The position numbers were made by a program, and so were the translations under genes. From Sphingobacteriaceae bacterium (GTDB lineage: Bacteria; Bacteroidota; Bacteroidia; Sphingobacteriales; Sphingobacteriaceae): a DNA stretch of 64,000 bases. The DNA lies in assembly GCA_903642215.1 (NCBI GenBank), contig CAHJWG010000008.1:62001-126000 (forward strand). Reading direction: 5' to 3'. Numbering within the stretch: position 1 is the stretch's first letter; each line of letters starts with the position of its first letter. Positions 33,738 through 42,843 of this stretch are shown here, piece by piece. The notes beneath the pieces are model-generated. The model was not told the DNA's origin. It did not search any database and saw only the letters and a program-made list of their open reading frames with translations.

Positions 33738-34808
33738 ATGAATAAATCGGTTAGAACAGTAGTTATTTGCTGCATGCTTCTTTTATGCACTAAAATACAA
33801 GCGCAGGATTTCGTTTCTGCATTGGTAAAATCCGGTCCGGCAGATGCCACAAAACTTGCAAATGCTTACTTAGAACCTTTGTTTAAAGGCTTTGGTTACG
33901 GCCTTAACAGCGGCTGGAACAACACCGCAAAAACCAAAAGTTTGTTAGGTTTTGATTTACGTGTAAGTGCTTCGGCGGTGTTTATTCCGGCTGCGGATAA
34001 AACTTTTGATCTCACCAAAATCGGCTTATCCGGCAACGTCCGCCCAACCGATGCCGGCAAAACAATTGCGCCAACCATTGGCGGCGGCAACTCCTCCACA
34101 CAAATTTCTGTTTATGATGATAACAACCGCAAATTAGAAACTTTGACGCTACCATCCGGTGTGCTTTCGGTTATCCCGGCACCACAAGTTCAGCTTACAG
34201 CAGGTTTGGTTTATCATACAGAAGCAACCTTGCGCTACATGCCTTCAATCAGTTTTGGCGGTAATGTTGGCTCTGTTTCGAGTATTGGTTTTGGGTTGAA
34301 GCATAACATTTTACAAGATTTTGCAGGGAAAACGGCCGGTAAAATTATCCCGCTTGATTTGGCTGTAAGTGCTGGTTTCACACAGTTAAAATATCACTTA
34401 GCGGTAAATGTACAGCCGGATCAGAACGCACAACCAAAAGATAATCAGCAAAGTACAGATTTTAGTAACCAGCGGATAGAAGGCAAATTCAATGGTTTTA
34501 ACGCAGAATTGATTGTATCTAAAAAGCTGCTGTTTTTTACTCCTTTTGCATCCGTCGGTTATTTAACTTCCAACACAAATGTTGGCTTAAAGGGCAATTT
34601 CCCAATCACAACCGGCATCAATAACATTATCCAGCAGCAGCCTGCTTACACAACTTTTGCCAACCCGATTTCGATAAAAGAACGAAGCGTTAACGCCGTA
34701 AAAGCAAGTTTAGGTTTCCAGTTAAATCTGGCCTTTTTCCGTTTTTATGCTGCTTATTCGGCTTCTCAATATCAATCCGTTAATGCCGGAATTGGATTCG
34801 GATTGTAA
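33738..34808 (+). CDS. DUF6588-like exported outer-membrane-type protein
   Basis: 356 residues from the ATG at 33738; the frame reaches 33699. A signal peptide (MNKSVRTVVICCMLLLCTKIQAQ) precedes a body with LANAYLEPLFKGFGYGLNSGWNNTAK and alternating beta-strands ending in an aromatic strand region, similar to the DUF6588 beta-barrel-like proteins of Bacteroidota. A dispersed-repeat copy encodes part of the signal peptide (MLLLCT). Function unknown. Confidence 0.75.
   Translation: MNKSVRTVVICCMLLLCTKIQAQDFVSALVKSGPADATKLANAYLEPLFKGFGYGLNSGWNNTAKTKSLLGFDLRVSASAVFIPAADKTFDLTKIGLSGNVRPTDAGKTIAPTIGGGNSSTQISVYDDNNRKLETLTLPSGVLSVIPAPQVQLTAGLVYHTEATLRYMPSISFGGNVGSVSSIGFGLKHNILQDFAGKTAGKIIPLDLAVSAGFTQLKYHLAVNVQPDQNAQPKDNQQSTDFSNQRIEGKFNGFNAELIVSKKLLFFTPFASVGYLTSNTNVGLKGNFPITTGINNIIQQQPAYTTFANPISIKERSVNAVKASLGFQLNLAFFRFYAAYSASQYQSVNAGIGFGL
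33774..33796 (+). repeat. Dispersed element copy inside a signal-peptide coding region
   Basis: ATGCTTCTTTTATGC, then ACTAAAAT. It encodes residues 13-20 of the DUF6588-like protein, a position tolerant of hydrophobic insertions. Confidence 0.5.
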
Positions 34809-34811
34809 TTT

Positions 34812-34835
34812 TGCTTCTTTTACAGGATGAATTTT
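34812..34835 (+). repeat. Dispersed element copy at a gene junction
   Basis: TTGCTTCTTTTACAGG, then ATGAATTTT. It fills the 18-bp gap between two genes and runs into the next start codon. A related ATGCTGTTTTTACCGA, then TAAAAAAAT, lies at 34867-34891 inside that gene. Confidence 0.55.
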
Positions 34836-35708
34836 AAGTTCAATAGTCCTGTTCAAAAAATTGAAGATGCTGTTTTTACCGATAAAAAAATAGAGCTTTA
34901 TTTAAAAAGGGACGACCTGATCCATCCGCTTATTTCCGGTAATAAATGGCGGAAATTAAAATATTTACTGGCCGACGCCCGGCTTCAGCATAAAACACAT
35001 TTGGTAACTTTTGGCGGTGCTTTTTCCAATCATTTGCTGGCAACTGCTTCAGCCGGTGCAATGTTCGGCTTTAAAACAACCGGTTTTGTTCGTGGTGAAG
35101 AAGTAAAAAACGATATACTTTTTATGTGTTCTTTATTGGGCATGCAACTTATTTTTACTGATCGGCAAAGTTATCAGCATAAACAAGAACTGTTTTTATC
35201 CAGGTTTTCTACTGATCCGGAAGCTTATTTTATTGATGAAGGCGGTGCTTCAGCGGCGGCGGCTTTAGGCTGCAGCGAATTAACTGATGAACTGACGGAA
35301 ACTTACGATCACCTGTTTTGCGCCTGCGGAACCGGCACTACGGCCGCAGGAATCATCAACGGATTGGTTAGAAATAATTTATCAACGCAATTTGAAGCTG
35401 TTCCTGTTTTGAAAAACGCGTATTGGATGAAGCAGGAAATTGAAAAATACCTTGTAAAAGAAGCATTATTTAATTTACATGCCACTTATGATTTTGGCGG
35501 ATATGCCAAAACAACGCCTGAACTTCTTTATTTTATCAAAAAATTTATAGCGGCAACCGGTATTTTAATCGATCCGGTTTACACCGGTAAAATGTTATTT
35601 ACTGTTTTTGATCTCGCAGGTAAAGATTATTTTAAATCCGGATCTAAAATTTTAGCCATACATACCGGCGGCATTTTTGGTTTATTAGGGATGAAAGATA
35701 AATTCTGA
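34827..35708 (+). CDS. PLP-dependent ACC deaminase / D-cysteine desulfhydrase family enzyme
   Basis: 293 residues. The PLP lysine lies in LIHPLISGNKWRKLKYLL and the substrate-binding serine in FGGAFSNHLLATA; the phosphate-binding stretch is CACGTGTTAAGII. Slightly shorter than the usual ~330. By family it deaminates ACC or breaks down D-cysteine, and the substrate is not predictable here. It starts 18 bp after the DUF6588-like gene. Confidence 0.88.
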   Translation: MNFKFNSPVQKIEDAVFTDKKIELYLKRDDLIHPLISGNKWRKLKYLLADARLQHKTHLVTFGGAFSNHLLATASAGAMFGFKTTGFVRGEEVKNDILFMCSLLGMQLIFTDRQSYQHKQELFLSRFSTDPEAYFIDEGGASAAAALGCSELTDELTETYDHLFCACGTGTTAAGIINGLVRNNLSTQFEAVPVLKNAYWMKQEIEKYLVKEALFNLHATYDFGGYAKTTPELLYFIKKFIAATGILIDPVYTGKMLFTVFDLAGKDYFKSGSKILAIHTGGIFGLLGMKDKF

Positions 35709-35717
35709 TTTATTTAA

Positions 35718-35741
35718 AGTTTTACCCGGTAAAAGAAGCAT
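35718..35741 (-). repeat. Dispersed 25-bp element copy
   Basis: The plus strand reads AGTTTTACCCGG, then TAAAAGAAGCAT, starting 10 bp after the PLP-enzyme stop codon. Confidence 0.75.
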
Positions 35742-35952
35742 ATAAAACCGACAAAATATATTTGCCAACTTTCGCATTGTTTATCCTTTTTTAAAGGTGT
35801 AACTTAAAATTGTTACAATAAAATTAACTCAATCAACCACCGCAGCTATAAAATTATTTTTAGTATTAATTTTTTTGCAAATATTTTAATTTAATTATAT
35901 AAATTTTAGGAAATTTGCATATCTTTTAATTAAAGATTTATTACTATCAGTT

Positions 35953-36411
35953 ATGACCAAACTCGACGAAAATTTAAAAAATGAATTATTAAGTCTTGCC
36001 GAAACGCTAAACGCTTTTAAATCAGAAGCTGTTCAATTAAAAATTGCCGAAAAACTATTGGGTTATATTATTGCGGATGAAAACCAGCAATCGTATGAAG
36101 ATCAGGAATATGAAAAAATTTTAAATTCCAGACGGGCTAAAAGAATAAATGGCGCAAGAATAAATCAGGAAACTGTACCCCGTGAACGTAAATCAACCGG
36201 TGCAACTAAAGCCATGTACCACTTACTTGATACCGATTTTTTTGATCAGCCAAAGTCTATTTCCGCTATTGCATATCGTTACAACCAGGAATTTGACCAG
36301 GAATTTAAAACCTCTGAAATATCCGGTATTTTATTAAAATCTGTAAAGGAAAAAGTTTTAAAAAGAGAAAAAAATATCGAAAACAAACGTTACGAATATG
36401 TAAAAGTTTAA
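35953..36411 (+). CDS. Uncharacterised protein, possible winged-helix C-terminus
   Basis: 152 residues, no signal peptide or membrane segment. A helical N-terminal half (LSLAETLNAFKSEAVQLKIAEKLLGYII) is joined by a basic linker (NSRRAKRINGARINQETVPRERK) to a C-terminal region (YHLLDTDFFDQPKSISAIAYRYNQ, then FKTSEISGILLKSVKEKVLKREKN) that reads like a helix-turn-helix followed by a basic wing. I do not recognise the family. DNA binding is inference from the basic linker and the helical pattern. Confidence 0.65.
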   Translation: MTKLDENLKNELLSLAETLNAFKSEAVQLKIAEKLLGYIIADENQQSYEDQEYEKILNSRRAKRINGARINQETVPRERKSTGATKAMYHLLDTDFFDQPKSISAIAYRYNQEFDQEFKTSEISGILLKSVKEKVLKREKNIENKRYEYVKV

Positions 36412-36418
36412 CCTGGTG

Positions 36419-37144
36419 TTATATCAGATTAAATAAATTATCTACGCCGAACAACCTCTTGCTGGTAAACCCTTCTGCATATTTTACCTTGATTGCTCTT
36501 CCGAATTCCCTTGCACGGGCTTCTGCAACTTCCATAAATTCCGGGCTGGAAATATAAGTTTGCGGTTCATCTACCCAATCCGGATTATAAAACTGCGATT
36601 TAAACTCACGTATACTGGCCACCTTTTGCGGCCAGTATGCGGTAATATCTATTAAAATATCAGGTTTGATGTGTGTATCCTGGATAAAATTTAAAATCAG
36701 TTTTGGCCGCCACGCTTCCTGCGCCGTGTTTTCTGCGGATACTGTTTTTATCTTCCTTAAACCAGAGTAAAAACATGCTTGTTCTACCAGTTCGGCTGCA
36801 CGGGCATGATCAGGATGACGATCCAGAATGGCACTGGCAATAACAATATCGGGTTGATATTTTCGGATCACCTCTATTACTTTTAACTGGTGATGTTTGT
36901 CGTTTACGAAATAACCGTCACTTAAGCCTACGTTTTCACGAATTGTTAAACCGAGCACTTTTGCAGATCTTGCTGCTTCCTCGCGCCTTATTTCTATCGT
37001 ACCCCGTGTGCCTAATTCACCTTGTGTTAAATCTGCAATTCCTACTTTTTTACCCATTGCCAAATGTTTGGCAATAGTGCCGGAACAATATAATTCCGCA
37101 TCGTCCGGGTGTGCGGGTAAAACAAGAATATCTAATTTTGGCAT
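36419..37144 (-). CDS. bshB1: Bacillithiol biosynthesis deacetylase BshB1
   Basis: 241 residues of the LmbE/PIG-L fold. The zinc site is in LVLPAHPDDAELYCSGT with further ligand HPDHARAAELVEQAC; TQGELGTRGTIEIRREEA matches BshB1 closely. By family it removes acetyl from N-acetylglucosaminyl malate, the second step in bacillithiol synthesis. It is 6 bp downstream of a glutathione-peroxidase-like gene, so thiol synthesis and peroxide defence are co-transcribed. Confidence 0.95.
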   Translation of the reverse strand: MPKLDILVLPAHPDDAELYCSGTIAKHLAMGKKVGIADLTQGELGTRGTIEIRREEAARSAKVLGLTIRENVGLSDGYFVNDKHHQLKVIEVIRKYQPDIVIASAILDRHPDHARAAELVEQACFYSGLRKIKTVSAENTAQEAWRPKLILNFIQDTHIKPDILIDITAYWPQKVASIREFKSQFYNPDWVDEPQTYISSPEFMEVAEARAREFGRAIKVKYAEGFTSKRLFGVDNLFNLI

Positions 37145-37150
37145 ATAATA

Positions 37151-37675
37151 TTAACGGGGCAAAGATTGCTGCTCGTTTTTACCAACCAGCAAACGTTCAA
37201 TTTTTTTCTTGATTTTGGAGGAAGTAGGATTTGTAAAAGGATAAAAAAAATCGCAAACCTGTCCTTCCTTATTCACCAAATATTTATGAAAGTTCCATCT
37301 CGGTGCCGAGCTGATACGGCTGTTAAGCTTTTTATCAGCCAGAAATTTATACAGCGGATGTGCGTATTCCCCGCGAACCCGGATTTTGTTAAACAATGGG
37401 AAGTTCGTACCGTAATTAACCGAACAAAATTCTGATATTTTTGCACCGTCCAACGGCTCCTGTCCGCCAAAATCATTGGAGGGAAAACCGAGAATTTCAA
37501 ATTCCTGTCCTTGGAAAGCTTGTCTTAATTCTTCTAAATCTTTTAGCTGCGGTGTAAAGCCGCAACCGGATGCAGTATTTACGATCAGCAATACTTTGCC
37601 TTTAAAAATTTCCAGGCTAATTTGATGCCCTGCAATTGTTTCAACATCAAACTGATAAATATCTTTACTACTCAT
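37151..37675 (-). CDS. Glutathione-peroxidase-family thiol peroxidase
   Basis: 174 residues. The peroxidatic cysteine is in NTASGCGFTPQ, the glutamine/asparagine motif in FPSNDFGGQEP, and the tryptophan motif in WNFHKYLVNKEG. Cysteine replaces selenocysteine, as usual in bacteria. It is cytoplasmic by absence of a signal. Located between a DUF4294 gene (3 bp gap) and bshB1, so the reductant may be thioredoxin or bacillithiol; that is inference. Confidence 0.93.
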   Translation of the reverse strand: MSSKDIYQFDVETIAGHQISLEIFKGKVLLIVNTASGCGFTPQLKDLEELRQAFQGQEFEILGFPSNDFGGQEPLDGAKISEFCSVNYGTNFPLFNKIRVRGEYAHPLYKFLADKKLNSRISSAPRWNFHKYLVNKEGQVCDFFYPFTNPTSSKIKKKIERLLVGKNEQQSLPR

Positions 37676-37678
37676 TTT

Positions 37679-38299
37679 TTAGTAATAGGCTGAATATCCG
37701 GCAGATACGAGAATAGCTTCAATATCTTTATCTTCTGCTGCATTATAGGTTTCTTTTAAATTATGACCAAACATGCGCGCTGCCGACTGAAACATAAAAG
37801 CCTGAAATCCGCCTTTCATCTGCTTCAATAACTCAAAACTGGTATTTCCTGTTTCACGCTGAACCAATTTAATCAAGATTTCCCCCTGAGTGATCGTGAG
37901 GTTTTTAATCTGCTTATTAAAAAGGTCTTTAATTTCTTTTTCGCAGGCTTTAACCAGCTCTTTTTGCTTATGCTTATCTCCGGTGGTAGCCAAATCGCGC
38001 TCCAGCTGCCGGTAACGCGCACCTGCATATTGCGCATAAGGTAATACTTTTAACACGTTATATCTCAAACGGTTATAAGCAGCACGTTCTTCCGGGGTTT
38101 TAAAAATACGCATATCCCGGATGTTTGCATCCGGCAGAAGCACCCAGGGAACAAACTCTCCGTTAAGCTGGGTAACAGCAACTTTAATACTGTCGTGCTT
38201 GCCTGGCTTAATTTTAAAAGCAGCACTTTCTGCAGTCGATTGTGCTTTTATAACACAAGACAGACAGGAAAAAAGCCCTAAAAACCACAGATATTTCAT
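37679..38299 (-). CDS. DUF4294 exported protein
   Basis: 206 residues with a signal peptide (MKYLWFLGLFSCLSCVIKAQ). The middle region VLLPDANIRDMRIFKTPEERAAYNRLRYNVLKVLPYAQYAG is the DUF4294 signature. A helical C-terminal part contains LIKLVQRETGNTSFELLKQ. First gene of a three-gene unit with the peroxidase and bshB1. Function unknown. Confidence 0.9.
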   Translation of the reverse strand: MKYLWFLGLFSCLSCVIKAQSTAESAAFKIKPGKHDSIKVAVTQLNGEFVPWVLLPDANIRDMRIFKTPEERAAYNRLRYNVLKVLPYAQYAGARYRQLERDLATTGDKHKQKELVKACEKEIKDLFNKQIKNLTITQGEILIKLVQRETGNTSFELLKQMKGGFQAFMFQSAARMFGHNLKETYNAAEDKDIEAILVSAGYSAYY

Positions 38300-38312
38300 A
38301 AATTTACCTAAG

Positions 38313-38320
38313 CAAAATTA
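38313..38320 (-). promoter_or_regulatory. -7 box of the DUF4294-peroxidase-bshB1 operon
   Basis: The minus strand reads TAATTTTG, a perfect TAnnTTTG, 13 bases before the ATG at 38299, so the leader would be only a few bases. Confidence 0.45.
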
Positions 38321-38377
38321 ATGTTATTTTATAAAAGGCAAGTACGTAAACAGTAATTAAGATGTTGTTTACAAAGA

Positions 38378-38400
38378 AATTATAAGGGTAAAAGAAGCTG
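38378..38400 (-). repeat. Dispersed element, degenerate copy upstream of the RelA/SpoT gene
   Basis: The plus strand reads ATTATAAGGGTAAAAGAAGC directly before the ATG at 38402. Confidence 0.45.
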
Positions 38401-38401
38401 T

Positions 38402-40624
38402 ATGAAAGAAATTGTGATTGACCTGGAAGCCGAGAAAAAGGAAATATTAAAAAGATACCGGGCATTATTACGCGCTTGTAAGGCTACTTTACAAAAAGGC
38501 GATGAGCGGATGATCCGTAAAGCTTTTGAAGTTGCCGTTGACAGCCATCAGGATATGCGCCGTAAATCCGGCGAACCTTATATTTATCATCCCATTGCGG
38601 TTGCACATATTGCAGCTGATGAAATCGGCCTCGGCCCAACCTCCATCGCTTGTGCCCTGCTGCATGATGTGGTGGAAGATACAGATGTTACTTTAGATGA
38701 TATTGAACGTGATTTCGGGAAAAAAGTAGCTAAAATTATCGACGGGCTAACCAAAATTTCCGGCGTTTTTGATACAAACAGTTCTTTGCAGGCAGAAAAC
38801 TTCAGGAAAATGCTGCTTACCATGGCAGATGATGTCCGCGTAATCCTGATCAAACTGGCAGACCGTTTACATAACATGCGGACGATGGAGTTTATGCCGC
38901 GCGATAAACAGCTTAAACTATCATCAGAAACACTTTATTTATATGCGCCTTTAGCACATCGTTTGGGTTTATATGCGATTAAATCCGAGCTGGAAGATTT
39001 GTCCATGAAATATATGGAGCCGGAAACTTACCAGTTTATCAAAAAGAAACTAAATGAAAAGAAAGCAGAACGCGAAAAATTTATTCATGACTTTATTGAG
39101 CCGGTAAAAAGAGTATTGGGTACGCAGCATTTAAACGCTGATGTTTTTGGCAGGCCGAAATCCATCCATTCTATCTGGAATAAAATGAAAAAGAAAAATA
39201 TCCCTTTTGAAGAGGTTTATGATCTTTTTGCGATCCGGGTTATTTTAGACAGTAAGCCGGAAAATGAAAAAGCCGATTGCTGGAAAGCTTATTCTGATGT
39301 AACAGATATTTACCGGCCAAACCCGGATCGTTTGCGCGATTGGATTTCATCACCTAAAGCAAACGGCTACGAATCTTTACACACAACCGTAATGGGACCA
39401 CGCGGCCAGTGGGTCGAAATCCAAATCAGAACTACCCGGATGAACGAAATTGCCGAAAAAGGTTTTGCCGCGCATTGGAAGTACAAAGAATCATCTACCG
39501 AAAGCGGTTTGGATCAGTGGATTTTTAAAGTGCGGGAATTATTGAAAAGCCCGGAAACCAATGCGTTAGATTTTTTGGACGATTTTAAAATGAATCTTTT
39601 TTCTGATGAGATCTTTATTTTCACCCCAAAAGGAGCATTGGTACAATTGCCGCTAAATGCTACGGCATTGGATTTTGCTTTTGAAATCCACTCGGATGTT
39701 GGTGCACGCTGTATTGGTGCCAAGGTAAACCACAAACTGGTTCCGCTAAGTTACAAGCTACAAAACGGAGATCAGGTAGAGATTATTACTTCCGGAAAGC
39801 AAACACCAAAAGAAGATTGGCTGAATTTTGTAGTGACGGCGAAAGCAAAATCGAAAATTAAATCTGCCTTAAAAGAAGAAAAACGTAAAGTTGCCGAAGA
39901 AGGAAAAGAGATTTTAGAACGTAAATTAAAGTCATTAAAAATCTCCTATACCTCGGATAACCTGTACAAGCTTTCTTACTTTTTTAAACTACAAACCACG
40001 CAGGATTTATTTTATAAAGTTGCTTTAGGCCAGATTGATTTAAAGGATTTAAAAGAATATGTAGCTTCAGAAAAAATTATAGAGCATAAGCCGCAGGACA
40101 AAATTGAGCAGGAACAAATTCAAACATTAATCCGAAATGTAAAAACCAAAGACAGCGACATTTTACTAATCGGCGAAGACATGCAAAAAATCGATTACCG
40201 GCTGGCAAGTTGCTGCAATCCGATTCCCGGAGATGATGTATTCGGTTTTGTTACCGTTGGCGAAGGCATCAAAATTCATCAAACAAACTGTCCGAACGCA
40301 ACAAAATTAATGTCCAGTTACGGCTACCGGATTGTAAAAGCCAAATGGACAAACCAGCAGGAATTGGCTTTTTTAACCGGTTTACGCATCAAAGGAATTG
40401 ATGATGTTGGCCTGATTAACAAATTAACAACCGTTATTTCCAACGATTTTAAGGTGAATATGCGCTCTTTAACGGTAGATAGCAACGATGGTATTTTTGA
40501 AGGAACGATTATGGTTTATGTACACGATAAAGAACATTTGGATAACCTGATTAAGAAATTACAGCTGGTTCGCGGCGTAACTTCCGTTGCCCGATTTGAC
40601 TCGCCACTGGAAAAAGCATCCTGA
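38402..40624 (+). CDS. RelA/SpoT bifunctional (p)ppGpp synthetase/hydrolase
   Basis: 740 residues. The HD hydrolase domain (~45-200) has YIYHPIAVAHIAAD and LLHDVVEDTDVTLDDIE. The synthetase domain (~245-365) has GRPKSIHSIWNKM and ANGYESLHTTVMGP. TGS (~400-465) and a C-terminal ACT domain (~665-735) complete the standard order. Both active sites look intact, so it probably makes and degrades (p)ppGpp in the stringent response. Monocistronic. Confidence 0.96.
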   Translation: MKEIVIDLEAEKKEILKRYRALLRACKATLQKGDERMIRKAFEVAVDSHQDMRRKSGEPYIYHPIAVAHIAADEIGLGPTSIACALLHDVVEDTDVTLDDIERDFGKKVAKIIDGLTKISGVFDTNSSLQAENFRKMLLTMADDVRVILIKLADRLHNMRTMEFMPRDKQLKLSSETLYLYAPLAHRLGLYAIKSELEDLSMKYMEPETYQFIKKKLNEKKAEREKFIHDFIEPVKRVLGTQHLNADVFGRPKSIHSIWNKMKKKNIPFEEVYDLFAIRVILDSKPENEKADCWKAYSDVTDIYRPNPDRLRDWISSPKANGYESLHTTVMGPRGQWVEIQIRTTRMNEIAEKGFAAHWKYKESSTESGLDQWIFKVRELLKSPETNALDFLDDFKMNLFSDEIFIFTPKGALVQLPLNATALDFAFEIHSDVGARCIGAKVNHKLVPLSYKLQNGDQVEIITSGKQTPKEDWLNFVVTAKAKSKIKSALKEEKRKVAEEGKEILERKLKSLKISYTSDNLYKLSYFFKLQTTQDLFYKVALGQIDLKDLKEYVASEKIIEHKPQDKIEQEQIQTLIRNVKTKDSDILLIGEDMQKIDYRLASCCNPIPGDDVFGFVTVGEGIKIHQTNCPNATKLMSSYGYRIVKAKWTNQQELAFLTGLRIKGIDDVGLINKLTTVISNDFKVNMRSLTVDSNDGIFEGTIMVYVHDKEHLDNLIKKLQLVRGVTSVARFDSPLEKAS

Positions 40625-40643
40625 GAAACTTGATGTATTGCTC

Positions 40644-40667
40644 ATGCTTCTTTTATCGCATAAATTT
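40644..40667 (+). repeat. Dispersed 25-bp element copy
   Basis: ATGCTTCTTTTATCG, then CATAAATTT, 19 bp after the RelA/SpoT stop codon. Confidence 0.7.
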
Positions 40668-40761
40668 GGGAAGATAGAAATAAGGACACAATTAAATATA
40701 AATTCAACCTTTCTGACATTACCGACTTTCGGACTTCTTCAAACTTTTAGAGATTTATTAA

Positions 40762-40769
40762 TAACTTTG
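40762..40769 (+). promoter_or_regulatory. -7 box of the fur-purA operon
   Basis: TAACTTTG is a perfect TAnnTTTG, 18 bases before the ATG at 40788; the predicted leader is about 12 bases. Confidence 0.5.
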
Positions 40770-40787
40770 AAGTGTTAAATTAGCAGC

Positions 40788-41261
40788 ATGACTCAGCAGG
40801 AAACCATAGATATGGTTAAAAAAATTTTTGAGGCTTACCTCGAAAATAAAAGTCTTCGTAAAACACCAGAGCGTTTTGCCATCCTCGAAGAGATTTACTC
40901 CAGAAGTGATCATTTCGATGTAGAATCGCTGTACATCCACATGAAAAATAAAAAATACCGGGTTAGCCGGGCAACAGTTTACAACACTTTAGAGCTGCTG
41001 CTTTCCTGCGATCTGGTTACCAAACACCAGTTTGGTAAAAACATGGCCCAATTTGAAAAATCTTACGGTTATAAACAGCACGATCATATTATCTGCTTAA
41101 ACTGTGGCCGCGTGGTTGAATTTTGTGATCCGAGGATCGGGCAAATTCAAAATATGATGGGCGATATCTTGAAATTTGAAATCAAACATCATTCAATGAA
41201 CATGTACGGCGATTGTGCCCGCTTAAAAACCGGCTTCTGCGAATATCAATCTAAAAATTAA
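40788..41261 (+). CDS. Fur-family metal/peroxide-responsive regulator
   Basis: 157 residues. An N-terminal winged helix (KTPERFAILEEIYSRSDHFDVESLYIHMKNKKYRVSRATVYNTLELLLSCDLV) is followed by the dimerisation half with HDHIICLNCGRVVEFCD, a zinc CxxC, and further cysteines in YGDCARLKTGFCEY. Fur, PerR and Zur cannot be told apart safely. It lies 17 bp upstream of purA in the same direction. Confidence 0.92.
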   Translation: MTQQETIDMVKKIFEAYLENKSLRKTPERFAILEEIYSRSDHFDVESLYIHMKNKKYRVSRATVYNTLELLLSCDLVTKHQFGKNMAQFEKSYGYKQHDHIICLNCGRVVEFCDPRIGQIQNMMGDILKFEIKHHSMNMYGDCARLKTGFCEYQSKN

Positions 41262-41278
41262 TTCCGATAAACAAATAA

Positions 41279-42553
41279 ATGGCTGTTGATGTATTGTTAG
41301 GCCTTCAATGGGGAGATGAAGGCAAAGGTAAAATTGTGGATGTTTTGTGTCCGCAATATGATTTAATAGCCCGTTTCCAGGGCGGCCCGAATGCCGGGCA
41401 TACTTTAGAGTTCGACGGGCAAAAATATGTGCTGAACACGATCCCTTCCGGTATTTTTAATGAAAAAACACTTAACCTTATAGGCAATGGTGTGGTGATC
41501 GATCCGATTACTTTAAAACGAGAACTTGATAATTTAAAAAAAGCAGGTTTTGACCCGGTTGCAAAAGGGAAATTAGTAATTGCCCGTAAAGCACACTTGA
41601 TTTTACCCACGCATCAGTTATTAGACGCCGCTTCGGAAAGTAAAATGGGTGCCGATAAAATTGGCTCCACTTTAAAAGGAATCGGCCCGACTTATATGGA
41701 TAAAACCGGCCGCAACGGTTTGCGCGTTGGCGATACCATGCTGCCTGATTTTAAAGAACGATACAACAGGTTGGTTGAAAAACATAAATCTATACTGATC
41801 CATTACGGAGAAATTCCTGATTTTTCTGAAAGAGAAGCTGCGTTTTTGGAAGCGGTAGAACTTTTAAAAATTATCCCGCAGGTTGACAGCGAACATCTGG
41901 TAAATAAATATCTGAAAGAAGGAAAAACGGTTTTGGCAGAAGGCGCGCAAGGCACTATGCTGGATGTAGATTTCGGCTCCTATCCTTTCGTAACTTCCTC
42001 TAACACAACCACTGCAGGTGCTTGTACCGGTTTAGGCATCGCGCCGAAAAATATCGGCGAAGTAATCGGGATTTTTAAAGCTTACTGCACACGGGTTGGC
42101 AGCGGCCCTTTCCCAACGGAACTGGAAGATGAAACCGGTGAAGAACTGCGCAAAATCGGACATGAGTTTGGTGCCACAACCGGCCGCCCGCGCCGCACCG
42201 GCTGGATTGATTTGCCAGCTTTAAAATATGCGATTTTGTTAAACGGTGTTTCGCAGTTGGTGATGACCAAGGCCGATGTTTTAAGCGGTTTTGAAAAAAT
42301 TTATGCCTGTACACATTATGGTTATCCAACGGAAACCATCGATTACATGCCTTATGATATCTGCATGGTAAAACCGGAACCGATCTTAAAAGAAATTGAT
42401 GGCTGGCACGAAGATTTAACAGGCATTACGGAGCTTACCCAGATTCCGGCCAAGTTAAAAGCTTATATTGATTTCTTGGAAACCGAATTAGGTGTGCCTG
42501 TAAAATACCTTTCGGTTGGGCCGGACAGGAAGCAAACACTTATGCTGCATTAA
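41279..42553 (+). CDS. purA: Adenylosuccinate synthetase
   Basis: 424 residues, normal length. The GTP-binding loop is LLGLQWGDEGKGKIVD, IMP-site text is FQGGPNAGHT, and further signatures are GSTLKGIGPTYMDKTGRNGLRVGD and ATTGRPRRTGWIDLPAL. By family it converts IMP, aspartate and GTP to adenylosuccinate, the first step from IMP to AMP. Co-transcribed with the Fur-family gene; a wobble-stem terminator follows. Confidence 0.97.
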   Translation: MAVDVLLGLQWGDEGKGKIVDVLCPQYDLIARFQGGPNAGHTLEFDGQKYVLNTIPSGIFNEKTLNLIGNGVVIDPITLKRELDNLKKAGFDPVAKGKLVIARKAHLILPTHQLLDAASESKMGADKIGSTLKGIGPTYMDKTGRNGLRVGDTMLPDFKERYNRLVEKHKSILIHYGEIPDFSEREAAFLEAVELLKIIPQVDSEHLVNKYLKEGKTVLAEGAQGTMLDVDFGSYPFVTSSNTTTAGACTGLGIAPKNIGEVIGIFKAYCTRVGSGPFPTELEDETGEELRKIGHEFGATTGRPRRTGWIDLPALKYAILLNGVSQLVMTKADVLSGFEKIYACTHYGYPTETIDYMPYDICMVKPEPILKEIDGWHEDLTGITELTQIPAKLKAYIDFLETELGVPVKYLSVGPDRKQTLMLH

Positions 42554-42555
42554 CA

Positions 42556-42579
42556 AATTTTATGTGCTAAAAGAAGCAT
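42556..42579 (-). repeat. Dispersed 25-bp element copy
   Basis: The plus strand reads AAATTTTATGTGC, then TAAAAGAAGCAT, starting 3 bp after the purA stop codon. Confidence 0.75.
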
Positions 42580-42599
42580 TCGATATCCAAAAAAACTTA

Positions 42600-42624
42600 A
42601 AAAAGTCCGTTCACCGGGCTTTTT
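42600..42624 (+). terminator. Terminator after purA
   Basis: AAAAAGTCCG (42600-42609) pairs with CGGGCTTTTT (42615-42624), with one G-T wobble. Confidence 0.7.
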
Positions 42625-42665
42625 GCTTTTACGCTTATAACTTATCACAATCAGCTTTTCCCAAC

Positions 42666-42689
42666 AAATTTTACTGCTAAAAGAAGTAT
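42666..42689 (-). repeat. Dispersed 25-bp element copy
   Basis: The plus strand reads AAATTTTACTGC, then TAAAAGAAGTAT. It is a second copy in the same gap and the same orientation as the one at 42556. Confidence 0.7.
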
Positions 42690-42843
42690 TAAAATCCGGA
42701 AGGTTCTATTTTAATTTAAATAGTTTTTGTGCCTTTTCTACAATCAAAAACAGGATTACCAGCTCCTTTTAATAACCTTAAAACTTTAGGATACGTAATA
42801 GCATTAACTGCTTATTTATGTTAAAAAAACAAGGAATGGTGCT

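Larger units (their letters stand above)
42554..42843. other. Intergenic region with two repeat copies and a terminator
   Basis: 290 AT-rich bases holding dispersed repeats at 42556-42579 and 42666-42689 and a terminator at 42600-42624. No gene or clear promoter box is visible. Confidence 0.5.

Noticed and set aside
16981-39900. Many further TAAAAGAAG matches inside coding regions (for example 16982, 24479, 24524, 30140, 35456)
   Set aside because: They encode Leu/Val-Lys-Glu with the preferred codons TTA/GTA AAA GAA and lack the AT-rich second half, so they are codon-use coincidences and were not counted as repeat copies.
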